DNA of 64,000 nucleotides, taken from DATMRF01 sp035566435 (GTDB lineage Bacteria; Verrucomicrobiota; Verrucomicrobiia; Limisphaerales; UBA8199). The stretch covers positions 7,604 to 71,603 of the forward strand of contig DATMRF010000143.1 in the NCBI GenBank assembly GCA_035566435.1, given 5' to 3'. The notes under the pieces were generated by a model. It was not told the origin of the DNA and searched no databases. It was given only the letters and a program-made list of their open reading frames with translations. A program made the translations under genes and the position numbers. Of the stretch, positions 26,014 to 34,953 are shown piece after piece (position 1 is the first letter of the stretch; the number at the start of each line of letters is the position of its first letter).

Positions 26014-26403
26014 TCATCCGTTCCATCGGTCAAAGTACTTTCGCGACTCGGGCCCCAGATATGGTGAGACCGCGCGCGAGAGTTTTCCCTCGCCCGCGAT
26101 GTTCTCCAGGAAGCAAGTGCATGCCGCATTCGAGACAACAGCCTCCGAATGGATGTCCGTGGCAACACACCGTTCGACGTACCGGAAGAGCTTGGTCCAC
26201 GTATCCGCATCAAGCTCGGCAAAGTGAGCACGGACATATGAGCTGAATTCGGAAAAGACGCCGTGAACAGTGAAAGAACCATCGTCCCCGATGAACAAGC
26301 TATCTCGCCATGCTGGGCCGAATCCAGGTACAAGGTCGCCCAGTTGCGCCAGAAGTTCATCCGGCGTCGGACGGCGGGTCACGCGCGTGAAATCGGAGCT
26401 CAT
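26014..26403 (-). CDS. Unknown soluble protein (DUF7674-like), cassette gene 2
   Basis: 129 residues from the ATG at 26403. Helical protein: PTPDELLAQLGDLVPGF, then FSSYVRAHFAEL, WTKLFRYVERCVATD and a C-terminal NAACTCFLENIAGEG ... ESRKYFDRW. The C-terminal part resembles short bacterial proteins grouped as DUF7674, of unknown function; this is from memory of the pattern, not a search. No signal peptide or membrane segment. It starts six bases after site C and ends about 20 bases before site B, the spacing of an integron cassette. Confidence 0.66.
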   Translation of the reverse strand: MSSDFTRVTRRPTPDELLAQLGDLVPGFGPAWRDSLFIGDDGSFTVHGVFSEFSSYVRAHFAELDADTWTKLFRYVERCVATDIHSEAVVSNAACTCFLENIAGEGKLSRAVSPYLGPESRKYFDRWNG

Positions 26404-26409
26404 TCTTTT

Positions 26410-26502
26410 AGCCAACAATGCTGGTCAGACACGGCCCGGGGATGGCGCCCGCTCTCGCTCACTCGCACAACCGCACCGTTGCCTACACCAGCCTGGTTCA
26501 GC
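26410..26502 (-). other. attC-like site C (clearest geometry)
   Basis: In plus-strand reading: AGCCAAC (26410-26416) - AAT - GCTGGT (26420) ... ACCAGC (26487) - CTG - GTTCAGC (26496-26502). Six-base inner boxes pair perfectly, both spacers are three bases, and the outer AAC/GTT triplets pair. It starts eight bases after the stop of the upstream gene and ends six bases before the next ATG. Confidence 0.75.
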
Positions 26503-26509
26503 GGTAGGG

Positions 26510-26998
26510 TCATACAGTTTGCAGCGGTAGCCCCAGCGCACGCACAAACTCGTCCCGCTCTCTTAGCTTCAGAGAATACGCGTGGGTCTTCCCTTGTTCG
26601 TCTCGATACGAAAGGAGCACCGACTTCGTCAGCAGCGACTGAATTGGCTGAAGGCTCACAATAGACGCTCTGGGAATTCGGCACTCAAGGTCGGAATGTC
26701 CTGCGAACGCGACCACGTTGAACGGAAAGTCCAGGCGAAGCCAAACCTCGGTGTCTGTAACCGTCACGGCGAGGCACCGACCTGCTCCTCCGAATCGTGC
26801 GGACATTGACTTGTGGGAGTGCCCGGAAGCGTGTTCCTCGTGAAAACGAATGCTTCCAGGCTCAAGCTGAGGAAAGACGACACCACGTTGTTTATACCGG
26901 CGAAAGTGTCCTGCGAAAACGATGCCAAAGCAGATAAACGCCAGAGCAACAACACCCAGTGCCAACCAGACCTCAAACAGGGGCGCCGACCCACTCAC
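26510..26998 (-). CDS. Membrane-anchored protein with PH-like region, cassette gene 1
   Basis: 162 residues from a GTG at 26998. One N-terminal helix (VWLALGVVALAFICFGIVFAG) is followed by a soluble region with short beta strands: LAVTVTDTEVWLRLDFPF, then ECRIPRASIVSLQPIQ and a final FVRALGLPLQ. The order strand, 'V-x-D-x-x-L-W' strand, hydrophobic strand, 'IP-x-x-x-I' resembles the bacterial PH-like fold, but this is weak. It starts five bases after site D and ends just before site C. No function can be assigned. Confidence 0.64.
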   Translation of the reverse strand: MSGSAPLFEVWLALGVVALAFICFGIVFAGHFRRYKQRGVVFPQLEPGSIRFHEEHASGHSHKSMSARFGGAGRCLAVTVTDTEVWLRLDFPFNVVAFAGHSDLECRIPRASIVSLQPIQSLLTKSVLLSYRDEQGKTHAYSLKLRERDEFVRALGLPLQTV

Positions 26999-27003
26999 AC
27001 GCT

Positions 27004-27114
27004 AGACAACTGGACCGCCGAACAGTACAATTGAGACAAAGAGCGTGCACGGCATCGTGCACGGCATCGTGCACGATTGACTTTGGCAAGTTGTTCGGCT
27101 TCCGTGGGTTTACG
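27004..27114 (-). other. attC-like site D, with internal 12-mer repeats
   Basis: In plus-strand reading: AGACAAC (27004-27010) - TGGACC - GCCGAACA (27017) ... TGTTCGGC (27092) - TTCCGTGG - GTTTACG (27108-27114). The eight-base inner boxes pair perfectly; CAAAG (27037) and CTTTG (27081) pair inside them. The apex contains three GTGCAC palindromes (see the repeat entry). It would be the upstream site of this array; no gene with a clear end is seen before it. Confidence 0.6.
27045..27074 (+). repeat. Tandem GTGCAC-GGCATC units inside site D
   Basis: GTGCAC occurs at 27045, 27057 and 27069, separated by GGCATC, giving nearly three copies of a 12-base unit at the tip of the attC-like hairpin. The extra units lengthen the apex, which is the most variable part of attC sites. 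Confidence 0.75.
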
Positions 27115-27745
27115 AAAGCAGACTCGCAAATTTCCATCAAACAGTATCACGCAATGGTTGGCAGTTGATGATCGGCAGATGGAGTCACCCGAATCGAGCG
27201 GTCGATGGGTTTGCCTAACCCGGTTCCTGGCAGCGGTGCGAAAGTCTCTGGTCAGGGCCGGGCGAGCCGGCAGGACACTCTGAAAGCTGACCTTCATCCT
27301 GGATATCAGAATAAGGCTTGCGGGAGAGGAAGGCAAGCTAACTCGGACACGGTGGAATCAATCCCAAACTGGTGCAGAAAACTCACCCGGTTGCGCACCC
27401 ACGACACCAATTGACTAGTCCGGATTGTTGACAGGCCTGTCCCGACCCAGCGGCAAGAAATGTGCCGGATCGCGCCACTTGTGTCCGGGCGCTGGCAAAT
27501 TTTAAGACTCCGGCGCCGGCATCCCGGCACCGGCATCCCGAGGAGAAAGCCTTATTAGGGCATCTTTTGTTTAGTATCAGCCCGCTGGCAAGGAAGCTGC
27601 TAAGTGGAGTCGGCAGTAATAGACGCGCCGGATTGAAACGATGATTGGCAGCAACAGGAGCCCGAACCCATCTGTTGAAAGATCTCATCGTTACGCGGCT
27701 GAGCGCATCGCAGTAGTTATTGACTCTGTTTTACAACGTTGATTC
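27115..27745 (-). other. 631-base stretch without a convincing gene
   Basis: Several short open frames exist on both strands, but none has a recognisable domain, a good start and coding-like composition. It holds GTTAGGC (minus strand, 27219-27213), the canonical attC core, with no paired partner found, and a local direct repeat (CCGGCATCCCG at about 27515 and 27530). It may be a worn part of the cassette array plus the promoter region of the next gene. Confidence 0.4.
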
Positions 27746-30700
27746 ATGAAAAACTCCAACTCAACGAGTTCGCAAGACTCTTCCCCGCCCGCCGCCCCGC
27801 AGGCCCTGGGGTTTTCCCCGCGGCAGTGGTTGAAAACCAAACGCATTTCGTACTTAACACTGCCGTTGCTCGCCATGGCGACGGTGACGGAGTTCGTGAT
27901 TTTGGCGACCGGTTGGAAATACCAGAAGGTGGTCTGCCTGCCTCAGGGCATGGGCGTCACTTTCCTCGGCATCGGTCCGATCGGCGCGACGATCCTTGCC
28001 TGCGAGTTGCTCAAACTGCCGCTGGCCATTTGGACCGCTTCACGCCAGGGCTGGCAAAAGGGTTTCATGCTGGTGGTCGGGCTGCCTCTGATTTGCGTAC
28101 TGACATTTCAATTGGTGAAGGATATGGCCGTTTATGAAATGGGCGTGGCCATGACTCCCGCCAGCCAGATGCTCGAGAAGGCGTCCGCCGAGGACATCAA
28201 AATTGCCCAGCTCAACGCCGAGTTGAAGGGCGTCGAGGAGAAGCGAGGCGAGCGCGATCGCAAGCTCGCCGAGTTGGCCGCGAAACAGGGCAAAGCCAAG
28301 GCCGAACTGGAGGAGTCGATCAAGCGCAATGAGGCTGCGCGTCAGGACGCGATCAACCTAACCGAGTATCAGAAGAAGGAGCTCTCCGAGGTCCAGGCCC
28401 GCGAGGCCAATATCATCGCCCAGTTCAATGCGGACACCGAGCAGCTCACCAAGACCGTTGCCGACCTGCGCGCGCGCCGCGAAGTCGAGGTGGGCCGCGC
28501 CACTAAATGGAACGCCGAAGAGGCCCGCATCGAGAATGCCTATAAAACGAAAATGACGGAATACGCGAATAAGAAAGCGGCTTATGACAAAGACAAGGCG
28601 GAGTACGACGGCGCCAACTTTCTCAAGCGTCAGTTGATGAAGGAACCCGTTAGTCCCGGCGTGCCGCCCGAGCGCGAGGCCAACACGATTCTTAAACCCA
28701 CCCTGGTGGCCGAGCTCGACGGGCAAATCAAGGCCAAAGAAGCGGAATTGCTCGCCGTCAATAACAAGCGCCGCGACCGGGTGGCCCAGGTGGACGCCGA
28801 TGCCCGCCGGCTGCGCGAGCAATTTGACACCCGCTCTGGCACCAAGCGCGAAGAGGCGGACAAGAAGCGCGAAGAATTGTCAGCCGCCCTGGCCGCGTTG
28901 GCGAAGGAGGAGAAGACGGAACGGGAACAGATGGACAAAGAGTTTGATTCGGCGGTTCAAACGGTCGATGGGATTAAGGCCCAGATTGATGCCTGCCGCA
29001 AGCAGGCCGAGGGATTTTACGAGGCGCGTGAGGCCTCCATTCGAAAGACTCAGGTGCACCGCATCGCTACCACGGTGGAAATCGTGCGCGGCTTGATCAA
29101 GGGTGAGCGCCCGATGTCGATTAAGGCCACGGCCAAGGAGCGCGGCGACATCCTGACCGACCAAATCAGCATGGTGCGGATCTGGGTTTATCCGGTGCTG
29201 GCTTTCATCGTTGCCTTCCTTCCGACCTTGATGGTTGAGATCGGGTTCTCGACCGTTTTCCAGCCCGAGCAGGTGCGTCCCGCTCATCGTCTCGGCTTCC
29301 TCGGCCGCCGCCTGCATTGGGTATATATTCGCGCCGGACGGATCAAGATGTTGCGCGCCGAACGTCTCGCCAGGCAGGCCTCCGGCCAGATCGCCGCCCG
29401 CGACCAGGCCCTGGCGCAGAAAGAAACGGAGTTGCAAACCGCTCGCGAAGCGCTCAGCGCTGCTGCAGCCGAGCACGAAGAGCAGTTGAAAAAGACGGAA
29501 GCGGAGCACGTCGAGCAGGCGAAGAAAAAGGAGACCGAGTGGGCGGCCAAACTTGCCGCTACTGCTGACTCGCTCAACCGCGCGATCGTCGAAAAAGACG
29601 CGCTGCGCGATTCGCAGAACACAGAGGTCGAACGGCAGATTCAACTGCGGCAAGGCGCGTGGTCGGATCGGCTGGGTCAGTCCCGCCGGGAACTGGACGA
29701 GCAGCGCGCGGCCTACGAGGCGCAGCGCACGGCGATGATGCAGGACCATCACGGGAAATTGATGCAGGTGACGGAGGATTACCGAACCCAACTGGTTCAG
29801 GCCCGTCGCCAGATTGAAGAAGCCGAATTGGCTGCCGTGGAAAAATCGGCCAGGCTGGCGCATGACTTGAAGGAAGCCCAGGAGGCCCGCGAGACAGCGG
29901 AAGCTCAGTTGAAACATGAGACGGATGGTCTGACCACCCAGTTGTCCCAGGCCCAGGAAGACGCCGCCCGTGAACTGGAGAAGGCCGCGCGTCAGGAGAA
30001 GAACCGTTTGGAGCGACAGCAATTGGAAGCTGATAAGACGCTACGCCAGAAATTGCAGCAGCAGGAATCCGCTTTCCAGGCGAAGCTGAAGCAGCGCGAA
30101 GAGGAACTGGCCATCAAAGCCGCCGCGAGGGAAACCGAATTGCAAAATCAGTTCACCTCCGATTTGCGCACGCACGAGGAAGAATGGGAACGCCGCGCCG
30201 AGTCGCGCGTCAATGCCATCGAGACCCGTTTGCGTCATGAAGCGCAGCAGAAGGAAGAATTGTTCCTGTCCAAATCGCGCCAGCGCGATCAACAATGGCA
30301 GGTGAAGTTGGATGCTCTCCGCGCCGAAGCGCAAGGGCAGACCACGGAGTTTATTCGCCGCGGCGAGTTGGCGGCCGAGGCCGCCCGACGCGAGGTGGAA
30401 ACCCAGTTGCGGAAGGAAATCAAAGAGAAGGAAGAGGAATTCCAGGGCAGGTGGAAGCAGCGCGAGCAGGAATTGGCCACGCAACTGGACGCGCAGGCGG
30501 AGGCCCACCTGGTCACGGCGCGAGCCCAGTGGGAGACGGAGTCGGAGAAGAAGGCCCGCGCCGCCGCCGAAGCCTTCATGGCGGAGCTGGGACACCTCGA
30601 GAAGGAGCGCGACGAAGCGAAGCAAACGGCTGCCGATAGCGTCCGCCAACTGCAGAACCTGGAGAAAAAATTGACGGAAGCGTCCTCGTTCCTCAGCGGC

Positions 30701-30766
30701 TGGAAAAATGGAAAAAGACCGGTCGAGGAGGTCGAAACCAGCCGGGGCGGACGGACTGGAGTTTAG
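27746..30766 (+). CDS. Large membrane-anchored coiled-coil protein of unknown function
   Basis: 1006 residues. Three hydrophobic segments lie within residues 32-130 (YLTLPLLAMATVTEFVILAT, GVTFLGIGPIGATILACELL, GFMLVVGLPLICVLTFQLV). Residues about 140-440 form a charged coiled coil rich in A, E, K, R and Q. A further membrane segment follows at about 470-500 (WVYPVLAFIVAFLPTLMVEI), and then a second, longer coiled coil from about 530 to 985 with very regular heptads. The pattern suggests a membrane hub with two long helical arms, such as a scaffold or force-bearing protein; the second arm is probably cytoplasmic if the intervening arm is outside, but topology is inferred. No catalytic domain. 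Monocistronic as far as visible. Confidence 0.72.
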   Translation: MKNSNSTSSQDSSPPAAPQALGFSPRQWLKTKRISYLTLPLLAMATVTEFVILATGWKYQKVVCLPQGMGVTFLGIGPIGATILACELLKLPLAIWTASRQGWQKGFMLVVGLPLICVLTFQLVKDMAVYEMGVAMTPASQMLEKASAEDIKIAQLNAELKGVEEKRGERDRKLAELAAKQGKAKAELEESIKRNEAARQDAINLTEYQKKELSEVQAREANIIAQFNADTEQLTKTVADLRARREVEVGRATKWNAEEARIENAYKTKMTEYANKKAAYDKDKAEYDGANFLKRQLMKEPVSPGVPPEREANTILKPTLVAELDGQIKAKEAELLAVNNKRRDRVAQVDADARRLREQFDTRSGTKREEADKKREELSAALAALAKEEKTEREQMDKEFDSAVQTVDGIKAQIDACRKQAEGFYEAREASIRKTQVHRIATTVEIVRGLIKGERPMSIKATAKERGDILTDQISMVRIWVYPVLAFIVAFLPTLMVEIGFSTVFQPEQVRPAHRLGFLGRRLHWVYIRAGRIKMLRAERLARQASGQIAARDQALAQKETELQTAREALSAAAAEHEEQLKKTEAEHVEQAKKKETEWAAKLAATADSLNRAIVEKDALRDSQNTEVERQIQLRQGAWSDRLGQSRRELDEQRAAYEAQRTAMMQDHHGKLMQVTEDYRTQLVQARRQIEEAELAAVEKSARLAHDLKEAQEARETAEAQLKHETDGLTTQLSQAQEDAARELEKAARQEKNRLERQQLEADKTLRQKLQQQESAFQAKLKQREEELAIKAAARETELQNQFTSDLRTHEEEWERRAESRVNAIETRLRHEAQQKEELFLSKSRQRDQQWQVKLDALRAEAQGQTTEFIRRGELAAEAARREVETQLRKEIKEKEEEFQGRWKQREQELATQLDAQAEAHLVTARAQWETESEKKARAAAEAFMAELGHLEKERDEAKQTAADSVRQLQNLEKKLTEASSFLSGWKNGKRPVEEVETSRGGRTGV

Positions 30767-31329
30767 AGTAGACGCCTGAACCACGACCATCTTCCGCAGG
30801 ATACTTTGCGACGCTGGGACGCCTAAAATCACCCCCTGCCGCGCACAACACCTTACGCCCGACGCGGTCGATCGCTCAGCCTGGGTTTGCGCGGACTCGG
30901 ACGCCGCTCCTGACGGGTCGGTTGACGTTTTCTGACGGGTAAGTTGACGGGTAAATCGCAAAAAAATGCCCATTTTTTGCGGGTCCTGACGGGTTGACGG
31001 GTCCACGCACCCCCAAGGGTATATACCCCCTGTGAGCTCGTCCTCGTCGTCCTCGTAATCGATCTGCACCCATCCGCAGCCATCTGCACCTATCTGCACC
31101 CTTTTTCTCCGGCATCCGGTCGACTCGCACCCACGTCATTCCACGCCGCTACGAACTGATCCAAAGCAATCTGAACATTAAAAAACTTTTTCGATTCACC
31201 TCTCCCTCGCGTGACCAGAAAGCCATTCACTGCTCACCCATCACCGTTCTCTGGATCTTGGACTTGAGACTTGAGACTGTCACGCCTGCTTTCGACCGCG
31301 ATCGACTTCGAGGAGTCGTTGACTTCCCT
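30767..31329 (+). other. 563-base non-coding stretch with iterons and an AT hairpin
   Basis: No gene is supported here. Short minus-strand frames cover the region but have repeat-derived sequence. Besides the repeat patch listed separately, CATCTGCACC-like words recur at about 31069-31100. The region separates the coiled-coil gene from the enzyme cluster. Confidence 0.45.
30911..31002 (+). repeat. Five TGACGGGT iterons around an A-tract/T-tract hairpin
   Basis: TGACGGGT occurs at 30911, 30933, 30945, 30987 and 30995, all in the same direction, with a partial copy near 30923. Between the third and fourth copies sits a palindrome at 30958-30980 (GCAAAAAAATG, CC, CATTTTTTGC). Same-direction short repeats plus an AT-rich hairpin recall replication origins or partition sites, but no replication gene is near. 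Confidence 0.65.
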
Positions 31330-33435
31330 CTATTGCCCCTTCCGAATTCCTGCTTGGGTCAAATCAATCGGTTGGAAACCTAACTTGAGTGCCGGGGAAT
31401 TCGACTGGAGATGAAAGTCGTTTTTTGACGGGGCCAGGAAGAGCGGGTCGGCGATGAGGGAATGCTCGTCGTGGCCGCGGGCTCGCCACTCCTCAAGAGA
31501 GGCATTCTCAAAACGAAGCGGCTTTGCATCGGGCCGTGCGTCGAAGTAAACGTTCCAATCCATTTGATAATGGTCGTTTGACCAGTTTCCGCCGAGGACA
31601 ACACCGGTGTCGAAATAGACGATGTTGGTGGCGAAGGTAAAGCTGGTGTGGGGTTCCAGCCGCGTGCGCTGGAGCTGGTGATCACGGGCGAAGGCGAAGA
31701 CGTTGTTCTCGACGACGTTGGTGGCACCGTAATGCTGGTGGAAGCCGCCATGGGTCGTGCGATAAACGACGTTGCTCTGGGCGACGATGCTGCTGCTGCC
31801 TTCGTCGAAATAAATGCCCCAGCCGCCATAGCGCAATCCCGCGATGTCGTGCCAGAGGTTATTCAGGACCCGAGTGCCGGGCTGCATGCCGAGCGTGTAG
31901 ATGCCGCCCATGTCGCTCAGGATCGGGCCGTCGCCGTCGGATCTTACACCGATGTGATGGACGTGATTGAAGGCGACGAGGTTGTTGGTGGCGAGGGCCG
32001 GTCCGTAGCCCCAGGTCCAGCCGATGGAGATGCCGGTGTAATAGAAGTCGTGGATGAGATTATGCGTGAGGCGATTGTCCGGGGATTGCCCCACCCAGAT
32101 GCCGATGGCGCTGTGGAACATTTTACCGCCGTCGTGAATGGCGCAATTGCTGACTTCGTTGGCGCGGGTTTGATCTGCAGGTAGGTTGCGAATGGCGGTT
32201 TCGCCAATTTTAATTCCACCGGCGCCGAGATCGGAGAAGTCGCAGCCGGTGAGCCGGTTTTGCTGGCAGCCGCGAGCCAGTTCGAGGCCGTAGTCGCCGA
32301 TATGGATGAAAGCGCAGTTCTCGAACGCGCACTCGCGCACGCCTTGGCCCCAAACAGCGCCGGGAACACCGATGGCGGCCTGGCCGAACCCGCCCACCTC
32401 AGCCTCCGGCGGAGGCGAGATGTTCGGTTTGGTGTTATCCTGGTTGAAGCCTTGCGGGAAACACCATTCGGTATGGCTAAAAGTAAGGCCGCGGAACACG
32501 AGCGTTTCGACGAACTGGCCGGATTCGGGCCGGCCCTCAACGCGAACCACTTGAGTGAGAACCGGCGCAATGGCCTCGACATTTTTCAGAGACTCCCCAG
32601 GCCTCGGTTCGTAATAGAGCGTGCCGCCGGCGCGGTCGAGATACCATTCGCCGGGCTGGTCGAGCGCTTCGAACGCGCCTTCGAGGTAGTAGGGGTCGCC
32701 GGGGTCGAGATGGAACACCGAGCGTTTGTTGAAACTAACGATATGGTCCTTGTCATCGACGGAAAAAACCGGAAGCCGCGACTCGACCCAGCGGCTCATC
32801 ACGACGACCTCCGCTTCGGTGGCGGTTTTCCACGCCGGCAAATCGCCCGGATGAAAAGCGAACTGCGTCTGGCCTTTGATCCACTCGGGAGGATTCTCCA
32901 GCAAGCCGGCCACTTTGAAGTAACCCTGGTTCGGATGCCGGGCGCGGACGGCCCGCTGGCCATTGACCCAAAGTTCGCGGAAGAACCATTTGCCGTCACG
33001 AACCTCGGGCAGCGTGGCAGCCCAGAGTTTCCGGTTGTCGATGGTCACAGCTTTCCAGTCGTTGATGCGGCGGCCACCGCTGACCACGGGCTTTTCGCCG
33101 GCAAACGAGGACAGGGCGAGTCCGGAATCTTCGGGCTTGAGCACCAGCGGCTCGGCCAGAACATACCTGCCCTCGCGAAGGAAGATTGAGACGGGCTGGC
33201 CGGGCGTGGAACCTGTCTTTTGCCGCCATTCGCGCGCGGCGGCCACCGCACGCGGGAGCGTCGCAAAAGGGCCGTCGGTTTTTCCCCAGTTCGGGGAAGG
33301 CCGGCTGCCGGACCACTGGTCGTTCCCACGGGGCGAGACGAAGAAGACGCCCGGGCCGGGTTTGGGTGCAGGGGCGGCGGGAAGGTGGAGCGGCAGCGAG
33401 CCGGCAAGGAGGAAGCAGACAAGAACGCGAGTCAT
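31330..33435 (-). CDS. Secreted right-handed parallel beta-helix protein, possibly GH141-like
   Basis: 701 residues with a signal peptide (VLVCFLLAGSLPLHLPAAPA). It opens FFVSPRGNDQWSG ... GPFATLPRAVAAAREW, then EPLVLKPEDSGLALSSFAGEKPVVSGGRRI, the usual start of GH141 and related beta-helix enzymes. The body has many N-and-G turns of a parallel beta-helix (NCAFIHIGDYGLELARGCQ, AIHDGGKMFHSAIGIWVGQ, NLIHDFYYTGISIGW). Known GH141 enzymes act on fucose or xylose linkages, including rhamnogalacturonan II. The exact family cannot be proven by eye. It is the last gene of a four-gene run of secreted enzymes on this strand. Confidence 0.78.
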   Translation of the reverse strand: MTRVLVCFLLAGSLPLHLPAAPAPKPGPGVFFVSPRGNDQWSGSRPSPNWGKTDGPFATLPRAVAAAREWRQKTGSTPGQPVSIFLREGRYVLAEPLVLKPEDSGLALSSFAGEKPVVSGGRRINDWKAVTIDNRKLWAATLPEVRDGKWFFRELWVNGQRAVRARHPNQGYFKVAGLLENPPEWIKGQTQFAFHPGDLPAWKTATEAEVVVMSRWVESRLPVFSVDDKDHIVSFNKRSVFHLDPGDPYYLEGAFEALDQPGEWYLDRAGGTLYYEPRPGESLKNVEAIAPVLTQVVRVEGRPESGQFVETLVFRGLTFSHTEWCFPQGFNQDNTKPNISPPPEAEVGGFGQAAIGVPGAVWGQGVRECAFENCAFIHIGDYGLELARGCQQNRLTGCDFSDLGAGGIKIGETAIRNLPADQTRANEVSNCAIHDGGKMFHSAIGIWVGQSPDNRLTHNLIHDFYYTGISIGWTWGYGPALATNNLVAFNHVHHIGVRSDGDGPILSDMGGIYTLGMQPGTRVLNNLWHDIAGLRYGGWGIYFDEGSSSIVAQSNVVYRTTHGGFHQHYGATNVVENNVFAFARDHQLQRTRLEPHTSFTFATNIVYFDTGVVLGGNWSNDHYQMDWNVYFDARPDAKPLRFENASLEEWRARGHDEHSLIADPLFLAPSKNDFHLQSNSPALKLGFQPIDLTQAGIRKGQ

Positions 33436-33492
33436 GGCAGGAGACCGGGATGTGAGGAGGGATCGGTGACGAGGATGAAGTTTTGAGGCAGG

Positions 33493-34848
33493 TTAGTCCG
33501 CGGCATTATTGCTGAGCAGGGCGCTTTTGCTGTGGTTGGTCACGCGGGCTTTGCCGGTGAAGATGTTGTCGCTGATCACCGCGCGCCGGACCTCTTCGCC
33601 CAGCTCGATCTGAGGTTTGTCCTGCCGAAATTCGCAGCCACGGACCAGGACCGTGCCGGTTGCGACCTGCAGGGCATGCCGGCCTTCGTTTTTGTGGTCC
33701 CACTGCATGAAAGTGCAATCACTGAATCCGACCGTGCCGCGGCCGGCGATGGTTGCGATCTGGTTGCACGGTCCCCAAAAGGCGCAGTTTACAAGACGGA
33801 CACTGCCTCGATTCGTGGCCTCGACGCGGACCATGGTCGGGTCCGGCCCATGAAAGGAGACGAACTCGCCGTTGGAAATCAGCAACGCCATCGGAGCGCA
33901 ATTCTCGACCACGAGCGCGGTGAAACAATCATCCGCGCCGATGCCCAGAAAGTTGCCGTTGCAGACGCCTTTTTGGGTTTGAATAAATTTGTAGCCGGCG
34001 TTGTAGCCGAAGCAAAAGGTGTTGAAGACGTACTGCCAGTCGCTACGCCCGAAGATGAAAGCCTCGCCGTGCGCCTGCTGCCACTGGAAAAGGCGCGGCT
34101 TCAAACTCCACCAGGGATTGAAATGGACGTTTTCGATGCGGCCGATGTCGTAAATGTCATCGACGTAAATTCCGCGGCGAAGCGGCTGGCCCTGGACGTC
34201 ACGGATGAGGTGGCGTTCGTTGTGAGCGGCGTCGATGCCATTGTAGGGATTCAGCAACTCGACCTCGAGCACAGCCGGATTCTTGCCGCGCATCGCGATG
34301 GCATAGGGATAGGGGACAGGCTCCTCCGCCGGGTTCTGCTCGGGATAATAAATCACGACGCCTTTGAGCGTGGTGTTGTGATTTAACGTGATGAAGGCGG
34401 GGCCGTCCTCTTTGCCCCGGTTCTCGGAGACGAGGAAAGTGGTGCCGTCATCAGTGGGTTTGGGCAAGCCCGGATCACGGATACCGTTGTGGGCGGGGAC
34501 CGACTCCCAGACACCTTTCAACGTGACGGCTTTGGGGATACTGAGGTGGCCGGCGAAGAAGTAGCTCCCGCGCGGGGCATACACCACGCCGCCGCCGGTT
34601 TGCGAGGCGGTGTCCATAGCCTTCTGGAAGGCGACGGTGTCGTCGGTTTTGCCGTCGGCTTTGGCACCGAAATCGAGAACGGAATAGACATCCGGATTCG
34701 GGCTGGCGGCGAGGGCGGCGGTGCAGAGGAAAGCCACCAGGAGCCCAATTGAGCGGCAGGTTACTCCTCGGGCTGGGCCTCGGAAACGAGTCAAGGCAAT
34801 CGAGGACAAGGAAGAGCTGCCGCGGAGCGCGCTGGCATCCTGGACCAT
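33493..34848 (-). CDS. Secreted pectate-lyase-superfamily (beta-helix) protein
   Basis: About 450 residues. A signal-like stretch (IGLLVAFLCTAALAA) precedes VYSVLDFGAKADGKTDDTVAFQKA, the classic start of the pectate_lyase_3 / GH28-like fold, followed by GGGVVYAPRGSYFFAG and beta-helix turns (GSVRLVNCAFWG, GTVGFSDCTF). No GH28 catalytic aspartate block is obvious, so it may bind, cut by elimination, or act on a different polysaccharide. The true start is unclear: ATG at 34848 gives a long n-region and an in-frame TTG near 34794 would give a normal signal peptide. Follows the GH2 gene on the same strand. Confidence 0.78.
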   Translation of the reverse strand: MVQDASALRGSSSLSSIALTRFRGPARGVTCRSIGLLVAFLCTAALAASPNPDVYSVLDFGAKADGKTDDTVAFQKAMDTASQTGGGVVYAPRGSYFFAGHLSIPKAVTLKGVWESVPAHNGIRDPGLPKPTDDGTTFLVSENRGKEDGPAFITLNHNTTLKGVVIYYPEQNPAEEPVPYPYAIAMRGKNPAVLEVELLNPYNGIDAAHNERHLIRDVQGQPLRRGIYVDDIYDIGRIENVHFNPWWSLKPRLFQWQQAHGEAFIFGRSDWQYVFNTFCFGYNAGYKFIQTQKGVCNGNFLGIGADDCFTALVVENCAPMALLISNGEFVSFHGPDPTMVRVEATNRGSVRLVNCAFWGPCNQIATIAGRGTVGFSDCTFMQWDHKNEGRHALQVATGTVLVRGCEFRQDKPQIELGEEVRRAVISDNIFTGKARVTNHSKSALLSNNAAD

Positions 34849-34953
34849 GCCGGTTAAGCGTGGTAATGGCGCGTTCGGGACAGCGCGCCCTACCTTCGGC
34901 AGTGAAGAAGTGAGCAACATTTTTGCGAAGCGATTAACAAGTAACGTGGACGG

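Noticed and set aside
27213..27219. Canonical GTTAGGC core on the minus strand as a fifth attC site
   Set aside because: No matching left half within 150 bases; a chance occurrence of a seven-base word is possible.
26995..27336. 113-codon minus-strand frame in the cassette region
   Set aside because: It runs straight through attC-like site D and its 12-mer repeats and has no protein-like composition.
27383..27688. 101-codon minus-strand frame upstream of the coiled-coil gene
   Set aside because: Low-complexity text, no domain or start signal.
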